A stretch of 64,000 nt of DNA from an uncultured Poribacteria bacterium (lineage in GTDB: Bacteria; Poribacteria; WGA-4E; WGA-3G): assembly GCA_951813545.1 (NCBI GenBank), contig OX638352.1, forward strand, positions 1,736,001 through 1,800,000, in the 5' to 3' direction. Of the stretch, positions 19,521-28,609 are shown piece after piece. Position 1 is the first letter of the stretch; each line of letters opens with the position of its first letter. Made by a program: the position numbers and the translations under genes. The notes beneath the pieces are model-generated. The model had not been told where the DNA came from. It worked only from the letters and a program-made list of their open reading frames with translations, and made no database searches.

Positions 19521-20279
19521 ATGCGGTTAGATAACAAAATAGCCATTGTCACAGGAGCAGGACGCGGTATCGGCAGAGCAGTCGCCCTTCGGTTTGCTGA
19601 AGAGGGGGCGAAAGTCGTCGTTGATGACGTAAACGATGCTATTGGAGCCGAGACTGCTGCTGCGATCACTGATTCAGGCGGCAAGGCGATGTTTGTCAAC
19701 GCTGATGTCTCTGATACTGCGGATGCTCAAAGACTTATCACTGAGGTTGTTGATGCCTACGGCACCGTGGATATCTTGGTAAACAATGCTATCTGCTCCA
19801 CAGCCGATGTGCTGAACAACAATTGGGAGGCGAACTTAGCAGTCGCGCTCCGAGGCACCAGTCACTGTTCCGACGCTGTTGTCTCCGTGATGCAAAAGGG
19901 TGGAGGTGGCAGCATTGTTAATATCGCTTCTGTCAATGGACTCATCGGGTTACAGGCGATCCATGCGTATTCTGCTGCGAAAGGTGGCGTTATCGCACTG
20001 ACCCGTTCCATGGCAGTCGCGCACGGCAAGGACAACATCCGTATCAACTGTATCTGTCCCGGGACAATTCAAACCGAAGTTTGGGAGCCGATGATTGAAC
20101 GCAACCCTCAAATCTTGGACGAAATCACGCCGTGGTACCCGTTGGGACGAATTGGACAACCTATTGACATAGCGAACGCTGCACTCTTCCTCGCGTCCGA
20201 TGAAGCCAGTTTTGCAACGGGAGCAGTTTTCGTCATTGATGGCGGCTTGACTGCAGGCAATCACCAATTCCCAATCTAA
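19521..20279 (+). CDS. Short-chain dehydrogenase/reductase (SDR)
   Basis: 252 residues from the ATG at 19521; an upstream in-frame ATG at 19449 would overlap aapP by 59 bp and is unlikely. Classical SDR: cofactor motif TGAGRGIG (11-18), NNA (88-90), and catalytic Ser137, Tyr150 and Lys154 (YSAAK). The Asp near residue 38 suggests NAD(H) rather than NADP(H). The protein ends with the FVIDGGLTAG segment usual for the family. It oxidises or reduces an alcohol/carbonyl substrate that cannot be told from sequence. Its position directly after aapP suggests catabolism of the imported compound. Confidence 0.9.
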   Translation: MRLDNKIAIVTGAGRGIGRAVALRFAEEGAKVVVDDVNDAIGAETAAAITDSGGKAMFVNADVSDTADAQRLITEVVDAYGTVDILVNNAICSTADVLNNNWEANLAVALRGTSHCSDAVVSVMQKGGGGSIVNIASVNGLIGLQAIHAYSAAKGGVIALTRSMAVAHGKDNIRINCICPGTIQTEVWEPMIERNPQILDEITPWYPLGRIGQPIDIANAALFLASDEASFATGAVFVIDGGLTAGNHQFPI

Positions 20280-20339
20280 CGATGGGCAGGACGGAACACA
20301 TGATGCAAACACACGACAATGAACAAACGGAGAAAGGCA

Positions 20340-21191
20340 ATGGTAACTCAAGAACAGATTGATTTTTTTCAGGAAAATGGGTATGTCAAGTTTGGTAGAG
20401 TTTTGGATAGCGATGGCGTTGAAGCAATGCGTGCAGGGTTGGATACTGTCATTGAATTGGAGCTCACCGAAGGCGACGACTCATCCCCAGAGTTCAAGTA
20501 CGGACACGACCGGCGTGAAGACAAACTCAATCGGGGTAGCGGTCATCCACGTGCGATTCATCAATATGTAAACATGTGGAAGCGGGAGTCGCATTATGAG
20601 GCAGCCATTCATCATCCACTCATTGCTGGAACGGCACGTGCGCTGCTGGATACGCCTGAAGTCCGTCTCTGGCACGATCAGGTTATCTCCAAACCGCCGC
20701 ACGACAACGGACATTTCGGATTCCATCACGATTTCTTCTTCTGGCCCCTGAGTCCACCGAACATTGTGAGTTGCTGGCTTGCTTTGGATGATGCTACGGT
20801 CGATAGTGGTTGTATGCACGTTATGCCGAAGAGCCACAAAGATGAACGGTTCTCGGTTGCAGCAAGAGCAGCATTCAATGCGGAATCAGCAAAAGCGAGC
20901 GAAGAAGGGCACGAATCACCTCCGAACCCCTGGACAGAGAGAGGGAAACTGGACATCAGTCACGGTACCCCAGTAGAGCTGAAAGCAGGCGAGTGTATGT
21001 TTCATCACTGCTTAAACTGGCACGGTACACCGCCAAATGTTACCGACCGTCAACGTCGAGCGTTCGTTATGATTTTCATGGCGCAGGATGTTTGTTATAA
21101 CAACACGCAATCGCCAGGTCATGTCCTCGTTCCGACAATTGAGGTTGCGGATGGCGAACGGCTTGTCGGTGATGCGTTCCCGGTAGCGTAA
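20340..21191 (+). CDS. Phytanoyl-CoA dioxygenase (PhyH) family protein
   Basis: 283 residues from the ATG at 20340, chosen because GGAGAAAGG lies just upstream. Non-haem Fe(II)/2-oxoglutarate oxygenase: iron ligands His129-x-Asp131 (FHHDFFFWP) and distal His228 (NWHGTPP), with Arg residues at 237-240 for 2-oxoglutarate. These enzymes hydroxylate small organic substrates; PhyH paralogues are strongly expanded in Poribacteria. It is the last gene of the aapJQMP-SDR-PhyH run, so its substrate may be the imported amino acid or a derivative. Confidence 0.88.
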   Translation: MVTQEQIDFFQENGYVKFGRVLDSDGVEAMRAGLDTVIELELTEGDDSSPEFKYGHDRREDKLNRGSGHPRAIHQYVNMWKRESHYEAAIHHPLIAGTARALLDTPEVRLWHDQVISKPPHDNGHFGFHHDFFFWPLSPPNIVSCWLALDDATVDSGCMHVMPKSHKDERFSVAARAAFNAESAKASEEGHESPPNPWTERGKLDISHGTPVELKAGECMFHHCLNWHGTPPNVTDRQRRAFVMIFMAQDVCYNNTQSPGHVLVPTIEVADGERLVGDAFPVA

Positions 21192-21199
21192 CGCTGCAT

Positions 21200-21224
21200 A
21201 GGATCGGGGTTACAAACCCCTCCT
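21200..21224. repeat. Intergenic palindrome (CTACA family)
   Basis: AGGA-TC-GGGGTT (21200-21211), loop ACA, AACCCC-TCCT (21215-21224), followed by ACA. Nested inverted repeat just downstream of the PhyH stop; same plan as 56599-56624 and 46001-46027. Confidence 0.8.
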
Positions 21225-21256
21225 ACAGTAGGGACACCAAGGTAAGGTTTAACGAT

Positions 21257-22504
21257 ATGAAAAATTCAACTTTTATTACAAGAGTCGTTCTAAAAAACTA
21301 TAAGAGTATCGCTGTGTGCGATGTCCGGTTGCGTCCATTGACGTTTCTTGTAGGTCGCAACGGTGCTGGTAAGAGCAATTTTCTTGATTCCCTACGATTC
21401 GTTGCTGATGCGTTGAACTTAGACCTAGGGCATGCAATACGTGATCGTGGAGGTATCAATGATGTCCGCCGGCGGTCACGTGGGCATCCAAACCATTTCA
21501 GCATTCGTCTTGAATTCGTTTTACCTGAAGGTTTAACGGGACACTACGCCTTTCGCATCGGTACACGTCCACCTGGAGGATACGAGGTTCAGACTGAGGA
21601 ATGTCAAATTCAAAATGAGCAGCTCCTCACACCAGAGGAGTACTTTCGTGTTGAAAGTGGCACTGTAACCGACACAAGTGTGGAGGTGGCCCCGGCGGCT
21701 GCATCCGATCGGCTCTACTTGGTAAACGCGTCTGGACTGCCCGAATTTCGTCCTGTCTATGATGCATTTTCTCAGATGGGATTTTACAATCTCAATCCTG
21801 ATAAAATCCGTGATCTTCAAGCCCCCGATCCTGGGGACGTGCTACTTCGCGACGGGAGTAACCTTACAAGTGTTTTTACCAAACTTTCACCTATTGTAAA
21901 GAAAGACACTGAGGAGTATTTATCAACGGTTGTTCCTGGCATTCATACGGTAGATGTTAAGGGATTTGGCCCCAAGGAAACATTAGAATTCAGGCAGGAT
22001 GTCGCAGGTGATACGCATCGATGGCGATTTCTCGCAAACAATATGTCCGATGGCACACTCCGCGTGCTGGGGATTCTCGTAGCACTATTCCAAGGAGATA
22101 ACGACGCTCAAAAACGCGTGACACTCGTAGGAATTGAAGAACCCGAGACAGCACTTCATCCAGGAGCGGTAGCAGTACTGCTTGACGGCCTTCGGGATGC
22201 TGCCCACAGAACGCAGGTTATCATCACCACTCACAGTCCAGAGCTGCTTGATGACAAGCACCTGGATGTAAACTCAATTCTGGCAGTCGAAGCACACGAT
22301 GGCGATACAGTGATCGCTCCAGTGGATGAGGCAAGCAGATCTGTGGTGCAAGATCGACTGTTTACGGCCGGGGAACTTTTACGCAGTAATCAATTGCAAC
22401 CGGATCCGGCAGCTCTTCCTGCTGCAAAGGAGAAACAACCGTCTCTGTTTGATTTTGATAAACCGAAGTCTGCTAAAGCGAAGAGTAGAGGAAAGCACAA
22501 ATGA
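21257..22504 (+). CDS. AAA ATPase (AAA_21, OLD/RecF-like) of a two-gene putative defence module
   Basis: 415 residues. ABC/SMC-type ATPase fold: Walker A GRNGAGKS (33-40), ABC-like signature MSDGTLR (263-269), Walker B TLVGIEEPETALHPG (289-303) and H-loop His326 in TTHSPELLDD. There is no nuclease domain in the same chain, unlike OLD proteins, but the next gene encodes a TOPRIM-like DUF4276 protein and overlaps by 4 bp (ATGA). Such ATPase/TOPRIM pairs are known or suspected anti-phage systems (for example PARIS, which uses a related pair). Function here is inference. Confidence 0.85.
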   Translation: MKNSTFITRVVLKNYKSIAVCDVRLRPLTFLVGRNGAGKSNFLDSLRFVADALNLDLGHAIRDRGGINDVRRRSRGHPNHFSIRLEFVLPEGLTGHYAFRIGTRPPGGYEVQTEECQIQNEQLLTPEEYFRVESGTVTDTSVEVAPAAASDRLYLVNASGLPEFRPVYDAFSQMGFYNLNPDKIRDLQAPDPGDVLLRDGSNLTSVFTKLSPIVKKDTEEYLSTVVPGIHTVDVKGFGPKETLEFRQDVAGDTHRWRFLANNMSDGTLRVLGILVALFQGDNDAQKRVTLVGIEEPETALHPGAVAVLLDGLRDAAHRTQVIITTHSPELLDDKHLDVNSILAVEAHDGDTVIAPVDEASRSVVQDRLFTAGELLRSNQLQPDPAALPAAKEKQPSLFDFDKPKSAKAKSRGKHK

Positions 22505-23091
22505 CAGTCAAAATCGGTTGCATTGTCGAAGGGGAAAGCGAGGTGAAAACTGTACCCCTTCTGATTCGCCGCATCGCTGCGAATCTTTATCCAGAATTGC
22601 CGATTGTTGTGCCACCACCTATTCGCCGTCCCCGTAATAAGGTTGTTAAAGAGAACGAACTTGAAAGATCAGTTGAATTCGTGGCTCGGCAGATTGGTGG
22701 GCAAGGTGCTATATTTATCATCCTTGATAGTGACAAAGACTGTCCAGCAGAGTTGGGACCGGCCCTGCTTCACCGGGCATCACAAACCCGCAGTGATTTG
22801 CCCATTGCCGTTGTGATTGCTAAAAACGAGTTTGAGGCGTGGTTCCTTGCCGCAGCCGAATCACTCCGTGGACAAAAAGGATTAAAAAATGATATTCACC
22901 CACCAAACGATCCGGAGGCTGTCCGTGATGCAAAGGGATGGTTGGATAGACGAATGGAGAACAACGAATCATATAGTGAAACAACCGATCAACCTGCACT
23001 TGCAGCACTTTTTGATATAGAGCAAGCGCGTCGCGCAGATTCGTTCGACAAGTGCTATCGCGACATTGTTCGCCTCCTTAACGAATTGTAA
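22501..23091 (+). CDS. DUF4276 family protein (TOPRIM-like), partner of the AAA ATPase
   Basis: 196 residues. The TOPRIM-like acidic residues are visible: EGESE (10-14) after the first strand and DSDKD (76-80) after FIIL, then a conserved KNEFEAW (108-114). This fits DUF4276, whose members sit next to AAA_21 ATPases. It starts inside the ATPase stop codon, so the two are translationally coupled. It would be the nuclease-like effector of the pair, if the pair acts like other ATPase/TOPRIM defence systems. Confidence 0.85.
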   Translation: MTVKIGCIVEGESEVKTVPLLIRRIAANLYPELPIVVPPPIRRPRNKVVKENELERSVEFVARQIGGQGAIFIILDSDKDCPAELGPALLHRASQTRSDLPIAVVIAKNEFEAWFLAAAESLRGQKGLKNDIHPPNDPEAVRDAKGWLDRRMENNESYSETTDQPALAALFDIEQARRADSFDKCYRDIVRLLNEL

Positions 23092-23139
23092 AAAATAAAT
23101 AAGATGCCCCATGAAGATATGTAAAATGGAGGATTCAAT

Positions 23140-24543
23140 ATGGAAAACAAACCAAATGTTATTTTTGTTTTAACGGACGATCAGGGACCGTGGGCTGCTG
23201 GTTGCTGCGGCAACGACGAAGTACGGACCCCCTACCTCGATCAGTTGGCTTCAGAGGGTACCCGCTTTCCCAATTTCTTCTGCACAAGTCCAGTCTGCTC
23301 GCCAGCACGTGCGAGCCTTATGACCGGACGTATTCCGTCAGCACACGGCGTACACGATTGGATCCGTGATGGAAACATGCCACCAGATCCAGCACGATAC
23401 TTAGACGGACTCACTTGTTATACAGACGTTCTTGCGGAGAATAACTACACGGTCGGATTGAGTGGTAAATGGCACCTCGGCGATAGCTTAACACCGCAAC
23501 ACGGGTTCAGTCACTGGTTTACGCTACTCACCGGCGGAAGTCAATATAACAATGCAGATATGATCCGAGACGGACAGGTAGAAAAGCAACCCGGTTACCT
23601 CACCGATGTCATCACTGATGATGCGTTGAACTTTATTTCGGCGAACCAAGAGGGACCTTTCTATCTCAGCGTCAACTACAACGCACCACATACACCGTTT
23701 ACAGGACATCCGCAAGACATCGTTGACTCTTATGACGATTGTCCATTCAAAACCTGTCCACAAGAGGCGTTGCATCCGTGGGCGGTGCAAGGCGCAGCTG
23801 TTCACATGGGCAACCGTGAATCACTAAAAGGCTATTTCGCAGCGATAACAGCACTCGATTTAAATGTCGGCAGAATTCTGGAACGACTTACACAGTTGGG
23901 TATCCGAGAGAACACACTCGTTGTTTTCAGCAGCGACAACGGCTATTCATGTGGACATCACGGATTTTGGCATAAAGGAAACGGCACGTTCCCACTGAAT
24001 ATGTATGAAAACTCCGTCAAAGTCCCGTTCATTGTCAGCCAACCCGGAAGTATCCCAGAAGGACGCGTCAGCGAGGCGATGGTAAGTCAATACGATTTCA
24101 TGCCAACACTTCTCGATTATCTCGGTTTGCCCGATCCGAACGACGATATGTCGCCTGGCAGAAGTTTTGTCCCCGCGCTTTCTGGAGAGACAAACGATGC
24201 GAAAGATGAGATCGTTATTTACGATGAGTACGGTCCTGTCCGCATGATTCGGACGCAGGAGTGGAAATATGTTCATAGGTATCCTTACGGTCCGCATGAA
24301 CTATACGATCTGGTGAACGATCCCGGGGAACGGAAAAACCTGATAGACGACAAGTCTCAGAATTCCCGTATTGATGACATGCGTCAACAGATGGGGGCAT
24401 GGTTTGAAAGATACGTCTTACCGGAATTAGATGGTGCGAGATGCTCCGTCACCGGTGGCGGACAAGCGGCAAAAATTGAGGAAGGGCAGTGTGGTGAAGG
24501 TGCCTTCCATCCGAGATATGCTGCACCTCGACAGAATGTTTAA
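23140..24543 (+). CDS. Sulfatase (type I, formylglycine-dependent)
   Basis: 467 residues. NVIFVLTDDQGPWA gives the metal-binding Asp pair; SPVCSPARASLMTGR holds the modifiable Cys53 in C-x-P-x-R; GLSGKWHLGD and VVFSSDNGYSCGHHG supply later metal and sulfate ligands. No signal peptide. A good Shine-Dalgarno (GGAGG) precedes the ATG. It hydrolyses a sulfate ester, probably of a carbohydrate. This is one of three sulfatases in the window; they differ enough to suggest separate substrates. Confidence 0.93.
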   Translation: MENKPNVIFVLTDDQGPWAAGCCGNDEVRTPYLDQLASEGTRFPNFFCTSPVCSPARASLMTGRIPSAHGVHDWIRDGNMPPDPARYLDGLTCYTDVLAENNYTVGLSGKWHLGDSLTPQHGFSHWFTLLTGGSQYNNADMIRDGQVEKQPGYLTDVITDDALNFISANQEGPFYLSVNYNAPHTPFTGHPQDIVDSYDDCPFKTCPQEALHPWAVQGAAVHMGNRESLKGYFAAITALDLNVGRILERLTQLGIRENTLVVFSSDNGYSCGHHGFWHKGNGTFPLNMYENSVKVPFIVSQPGSIPEGRVSEAMVSQYDFMPTLLDYLGLPDPNDDMSPGRSFVPALSGETNDAKDEIVIYDEYGPVRMIRTQEWKYVHRYPYGPHELYDLVNDPGERKNLIDDKSQNSRIDDMRQQMGAWFERYVLPELDGARCSVTGGGQAAKIEEGQCGEGAFHPRYAAPRQNV

Positions 24544-24598
24544 ATCAGACCATTAAAGTCTAAATCTGTCGTTACATTACATTGTAGAAAGGAATGAA

Positions 24599-25447
24599 AT
24601 GGCGAGAGCATTTGCCCCCGGCAACATTTCGTGTGTTTTCAAGGTTATTCCGCACGCCGATGCTGCCCGTATGCACTCGCTCGGCATGGGCTTCACTGTT
24701 ACAGAAGGTGTAGAGGTCACCGTTTCCGAGCATCACGAGACGGAAGTGCTATTCAATGGACAAAGCATCAACTTTCCGACGGTACGTACTGTTGCCAACA
24801 GATTAATCCAAAAAAGTGGCATCGCGGATGTAAAGGTAAATATTACCTCCCCACTGCCGCTCGGCTGTGGTTTTGGACTCAGCGGTGCCGCAGCACTCGC
24901 GACAGCATACGCGCTCAGTGAACTACTCCATCTACACAAAGACACGGAGACACTCGCGATGATAGCGCACGTCGCAGAGGTTGAAAATCGCACTGGATTG
25001 GGTGATGTCTGTTCGCAATACCACGGCGGTTGCCTCGTCAAGTTGAAGGAGGGCACTCCGTTAGTTGCCGATAGGTTACCGATTGCAGAACAACCCATCT
25101 ATTACCGTTATTTTGGACCGATCCAGACAAGCGAGGTGCTTGGAAACAGAGAACAGACCGCTCGTATCAACCGTGCTGCTGATGTAGCCTTAAATGTTTT
25201 GCAAACGCTTACGAGTGCCGATTCAAGTCCTGAACTCTTTAATTCCTGCTTCGCGGTCTCAAAACGGTTTTCAGTCGAGAGCGGGTTACTCAGCGATGTA
25301 CAGGTGATAGATACAATCACACAGATTGAAGCAGAAGGAGGCGTTGCGTCAATGATTATGTTAGGGAACGGCGTTTTTAGCACACACCCTTTTGAGGATG
25401 CAGTCGAGACAAAGCTTGTTCATAATCCAGCACGTCTCATCCCGTAA
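24599..25447 (+). CDS. GHMP kinase, pantoate kinase-like
   Basis: 282 residues. The GHMP ATP-binding motif is PLGCGFGLSGAAAL (87-100). The N-terminus (AFAPGNISCVF) and the ENRTGLGDV motif match archaeal-type pantoate kinase, which phosphorylates pantoate before condensation with beta-alanine in archaeal CoA synthesis. In a bacterium this would be unusual. Other small GHMP kinases cannot be excluded. It lies between a sulfatase and a membrane-protein gene; no phosphopantothenate synthetase is nearby. Confidence 0.7.
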   Translation: MARAFAPGNISCVFKVIPHADAARMHSLGMGFTVTEGVEVTVSEHHETEVLFNGQSINFPTVRTVANRLIQKSGIADVKVNITSPLPLGCGFGLSGAAALATAYALSELLHLHKDTETLAMIAHVAEVENRTGLGDVCSQYHGGCLVKLKEGTPLVADRLPIAEQPIYYRYFGPIQTSEVLGNREQTARINRAADVALNVLQTLTSADSSPELFNSCFAVSKRFSVESGLLSDVQVIDTITQIEAEGGVASMIMLGNGVFSTHPFEDAVETKLVHNPARLIP

Positions 25448-25486
25448 GCTTAATGCAACATTGTGTTTCGGATGGAGTCAGCAGAA

Positions 25487-27385
25487 ATGAAAACTGTATT
25501 TTTCCTTTCATTTTTTGCGGTGTCTGTTGCTTTTGGCGCGGTAGAGATTGAGGATGTTACCTTCGGGTTCGGTGAGGGTTACAAAGTAGGGACATGGACA
25601 CCTCTAACTATAACTGTGCGGAATCAGGATGAACGCGCCGTATTTAGTGGCGATTTGACTGTGGAAGTGCGAAACTTTTCTTCGGACACGCCTATTGAAC
25701 GTTACACGACTCCACTACGGCTTATCGGAACCGAACCGAAATGGAAAAACCTCTATGTTTACTGTCCGAGAAATGCGACACAACTCGTTATTCAAATTGT
25801 CCCTGCAACACCTTCGAGAAGCACGACATTAGGCAGCGCAACATCAGGGACGACGCGGGATATGTTACTACCGACACCCTTCGCACGCAAAGACTATTTT
25901 GTGTTGGTATTGGCACCGAGCGGTGACAAGTTAAAACGATTTATTGACAAAAAGCAGTTAGAGGTTTCGGATGATGTGAAGGCGCATGTCAGGTATCTTC
26001 CGAATTCGGGTTCGCTGCCAAATACATGGATAGGTTACAGTGCCGTTGATACCCTCGTTATTCGCGAAATCCGCTTGACAGAACGGCGTATCCGTAAAGT
26101 CCAGCAGACAGCAATGCTTGATTGGGTCCAACGTGGTGGGACGCTTATTATCTCCGGTGGCAGTAATTTTAACTATCTGCAGGGTAGTTTTATAGAACCC
26201 TATCTCCCTGTCGAATTGAAGGGTGTGGAGACAGATACGCTCCCGGCTGCCTTGCAAGAACAATTCGGTTTTCAGGCATCTGGTAGCACCAAAAACCCAT
26301 TTGAACGTATTCGGTTTGTTCCGAAAACCGAATGTGAAACGCTGATTGGTACAGCGGAGCAGATCTACGTCGCAAAACGGAACTTTGGAGACGGGCAGAT
26401 TCTCTGTCTCGCGTTTGATTACAATGCGCTTCCATTCTCAGAACAACAGATAGGTGAGATGTTCTGGCACGGATTACTGAGCAGTTCCGGTAAATCTCCA
26501 AAGTACTTTGAAGACCGATACGCACTTGCTCTTCGACATGAGGAAAAGATTTATAAAGAATTTCTATCAAAAATGCCGACACAGGTCCCGCTCATTAAAC
26601 TGCTATCTATAGTTTTACCCGTATGCCTGCTTAGTTTTGGGGGTTTCTTATTCTACTTCGACAAGTCGAAGCAAAAGCCACGCAGCTATTGGGTAGGAGG
26701 GTGTATCTTCGTTCTACTTTCAGTGAGTGCAATTGGAGCAGGAGGACATATCTTTCCTAATCGTATAACGGCAGACCGGTTATCGATCTTATCAGTTTAC
26801 CCTGAACGACAGCGTGCACATCTACAGAGCTATGTTTCTCTCAGAGCCGCAAGACGCGCCGAAACGTCCGTTGACTTTACAAAAAGAACCTTTGTTCGTC
26901 AGCAAGAAGTTGAGAACTCCGGGAGTACGTCCCCTCAACAGATTGGGACACTCGTTCAAGATTCACGCTCTCAACTACGAGACCTATTCGTGGAGCCATG
27001 GCAATCCACGACTTATGTGCAAGAAACATTTTTAGATGCACAAATACTTCCACGTAACCTTGAAAACGCGTGGTATGTTGCGGGCATAGAGATGGCTTAC
27101 TTGGGAAATGTTACACGTGATGTCGAGTCGGATCCTGAAGTTTCAACAGCATCCCTTCGGTTACGAGTAACACCAAAAATGCCACCTGATGAAGAACTGA
27201 CTGGCACGAGGGGACGGTTCGCACAAATCCTAAGGCAGGAGTATGCGTTACGACATTTGGCGACAGATGCAGATTCAAACCCTCCACCGTACTTTATTGG
27301 ATGGACTTCTCAAAATTTTAACGACATGGTAGTAGATGGGAACATTAGCACAAACGATGAAACTTTAGTAATCTTTCGCCATTAA
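25487..27385 (+). CDS. Membrane protein with a large exported N-terminal domain, function unknown
   Basis: 632 residues from the ATG at 25487, preferred because GGAG lies upstream and a signal peptide (MKTVFFLSFFAVSVAFGA) begins there; a GTG at 25463 would add eight residues. The exported part (about 20-360) contains a GATase-like segment (LDWVQRGGTLIISGG). Two TM helices follow near 375-393 and 405-425, then a second exported region of about 190 residues. The layout resembles the membrane proteins with glutamine-amidotransferase-like folds found near MoxR/vWA genes, but no catalytic Cys is apparent. Function is unknown. Confidence 0.7.
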   Translation: MKTVFFLSFFAVSVAFGAVEIEDVTFGFGEGYKVGTWTPLTITVRNQDERAVFSGDLTVEVRNFSSDTPIERYTTPLRLIGTEPKWKNLYVYCPRNATQLVIQIVPATPSRSTTLGSATSGTTRDMLLPTPFARKDYFVLVLAPSGDKLKRFIDKKQLEVSDDVKAHVRYLPNSGSLPNTWIGYSAVDTLVIREIRLTERRIRKVQQTAMLDWVQRGGTLIISGGSNFNYLQGSFIEPYLPVELKGVETDTLPAALQEQFGFQASGSTKNPFERIRFVPKTECETLIGTAEQIYVAKRNFGDGQILCLAFDYNALPFSEQQIGEMFWHGLLSSSGKSPKYFEDRYALALRHEEKIYKEFLSKMPTQVPLIKLLSIVLPVCLLSFGGFLFYFDKSKQKPRSYWVGGCIFVLLSVSAIGAGGHIFPNRITADRLSILSVYPERQRAHLQSYVSLRAARRAETSVDFTKRTFVRQQEVENSGSTSPQQIGTLVQDSRSQLRDLFVEPWQSTTYVQETFLDAQILPRNLENAWYVAGIEMAYLGNVTRDVESDPEVSTASLRLRVTPKMPPDEELTGTRGRFAQILRQEYALRHLATDADSNPPPYFIGWTSQNFNDMVVDGNISTNDETLVIFRH

Positions 27386-27405
27386 TGGCTTTCGGTCGTC
27401 AGGTC

Positions 27406-27422
27406 GGGTTGCTGTGCAACCC
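27406..27422. repeat. GGGTTGC/GCAACCC palindrome
   Basis: 7-bp perfect stem (27406-27412, 27416-27422), loop TGT, followed by TTTCGGC and preceded by TCGTCAGGTC. The same core occurs at 36818-36835, so it is a dispersed element. Confidence 0.7.
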
Positions 27423-27535
27423 TTTCGGCTATCAGCGAGAGGACCTTATGGCAATTGCAATATTTATTGTGCATGCCACACGCCCTACTGACCGCTGAAA
27501 ATCGACTGCTGATGGCTATTATTGAGAGGTGAACT

Positions 27536-28462
27536 ATGGATGTACTATCACTCGGCATTTATGTCGTTGATGTGTTAGGACGACCGATAGATCAGTTTCC
27601 TGAAAAAGGAAAATTAGCACTCTTTGATGAACTCGAAATCCATACCGGTGGTTGTGCCAACAACACGGCTATTGCGCTCTCGCGCTTGGGCATCTCTGCT
27701 GGTGCGATGGGTAAAGTTGGTAGTGATGCTTTCGGCGACCTGATCCTGCAAACACTCGTAGATAATGATGTAGACACAGCGGGTATGCAACAGGATACAA
27801 ACAGTAGCACCTCATTTACATTCGTCGCGGTTGCCTCTGATGGGGAAAGGACCTTCTACCACTATATCGGTGCGAACGGTGAACTCTGTGAGGCTGACCT
27901 CAATTGGGAAATCATTAAGCGTGCCAAGATTCTGCACATCGCCGGTGCGCTCGTCATGCCACGCTTTGATGGTGCGCCAATGGCGAACGTCCTTCGAGAG
28001 GCAAAAGCATTAGGGATAACGACCTCACTTGACACAGCGTATGATGCCACCGGAAAGTGGATGGAGATACTCGAACCGTGTTTGCCTTATGTAGACATGT
28101 TTATGCCGAGTATTGTCGAAGCACAATACCTCACAGGTCTATCTGAGCACCGAGAAATCACCCAATTTTTGCGGAATAATTATGGTATCCATACCATCGT
28201 CATTAAAATGGGTGAAAACGGCAGTTACGCCTCCACACCAGAGGCTGAGCACTTAGCACCAGCATATCCTGTGAATGCCGTTGACGCAACGGGAGCAGGT
28301 GACGCTTACGTCGCCGGTTTCCTCGCTGGAATCCTCATGGACTGGGATCTGAAAGCAACAGCAGAATTGGCATCTGCAACGGGTGCGGCTTGTGTCACTG
28401 CCATGGGTACAACTGCCGGCATCCAAAATCTTGAAGAGACTTTAAAAATTAGCCGTCAGTAG
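27536..28462 (+). CDS. PfkB family carbohydrate kinase
   Basis: 308 residues of the ribokinase fold. The N-terminal substrate motif HTGGCANNTAIALSRLG and the C-terminal catalytic motif DATGAGDAYVAGFLAG (Asp as base) are both intact. Members phosphorylate sugars (ribose, fructose, 2-keto-3-deoxygluconate) or nucleosides; the substrate is not evident from sequence. A Shine-Dalgarno GAGAGG is 5 nt upstream of the ATG. It may act on sugar released by sulfatases or dehydratases in the region, but this is a guess. Confidence 0.9.
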   Translation: MDVLSLGIYVVDVLGRPIDQFPEKGKLALFDELEIHTGGCANNTAIALSRLGISAGAMGKVGSDAFGDLILQTLVDNDVDTAGMQQDTNSSTSFTFVAVASDGERTFYHYIGANGELCEADLNWEIIKRAKILHIAGALVMPRFDGAPMANVLREAKALGITTSLDTAYDATGKWMEILEPCLPYVDMFMPSIVEAQYLTGLSEHREITQFLRNNYGIHTIVIKMGENGSYASTPEAEHLAPAYPVNAVDATGAGDAYVAGFLAGILMDWDLKATAELASATGAACVTAMGTTAGIQNLEETLKISRQ

Positions 28463-28464
28463 AC

Positions 28465-28518
28465 GCGCACGATAGGTGCGCTACAATCGGACGTTTCCGA
28501 AAATTGAAAGAAACGTCC
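28465..28518. repeat. Two adjacent intergenic hairpins
   Basis: Hairpin one: GCGCAC (28465-28470) / GTGCGC (28476-28481) followed by TACA, fitting the CTACA family. Hairpin two: GGACGTTTC (28489-28497) / GAAACGTCC (28510-28518), 9-bp stem, 12-nt loop. No T-run follows, so intrinsic termination is doubtful. Confidence 0.6.
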
Positions 28519-28609
28519 CAAAACTTAACCGAAACTAAAGAATCCGCAGCCTGCAACAACGGCGCAGGCGAACGAAAAACCCACCTGAACATACCGCAAG
28601 GAACATTAC

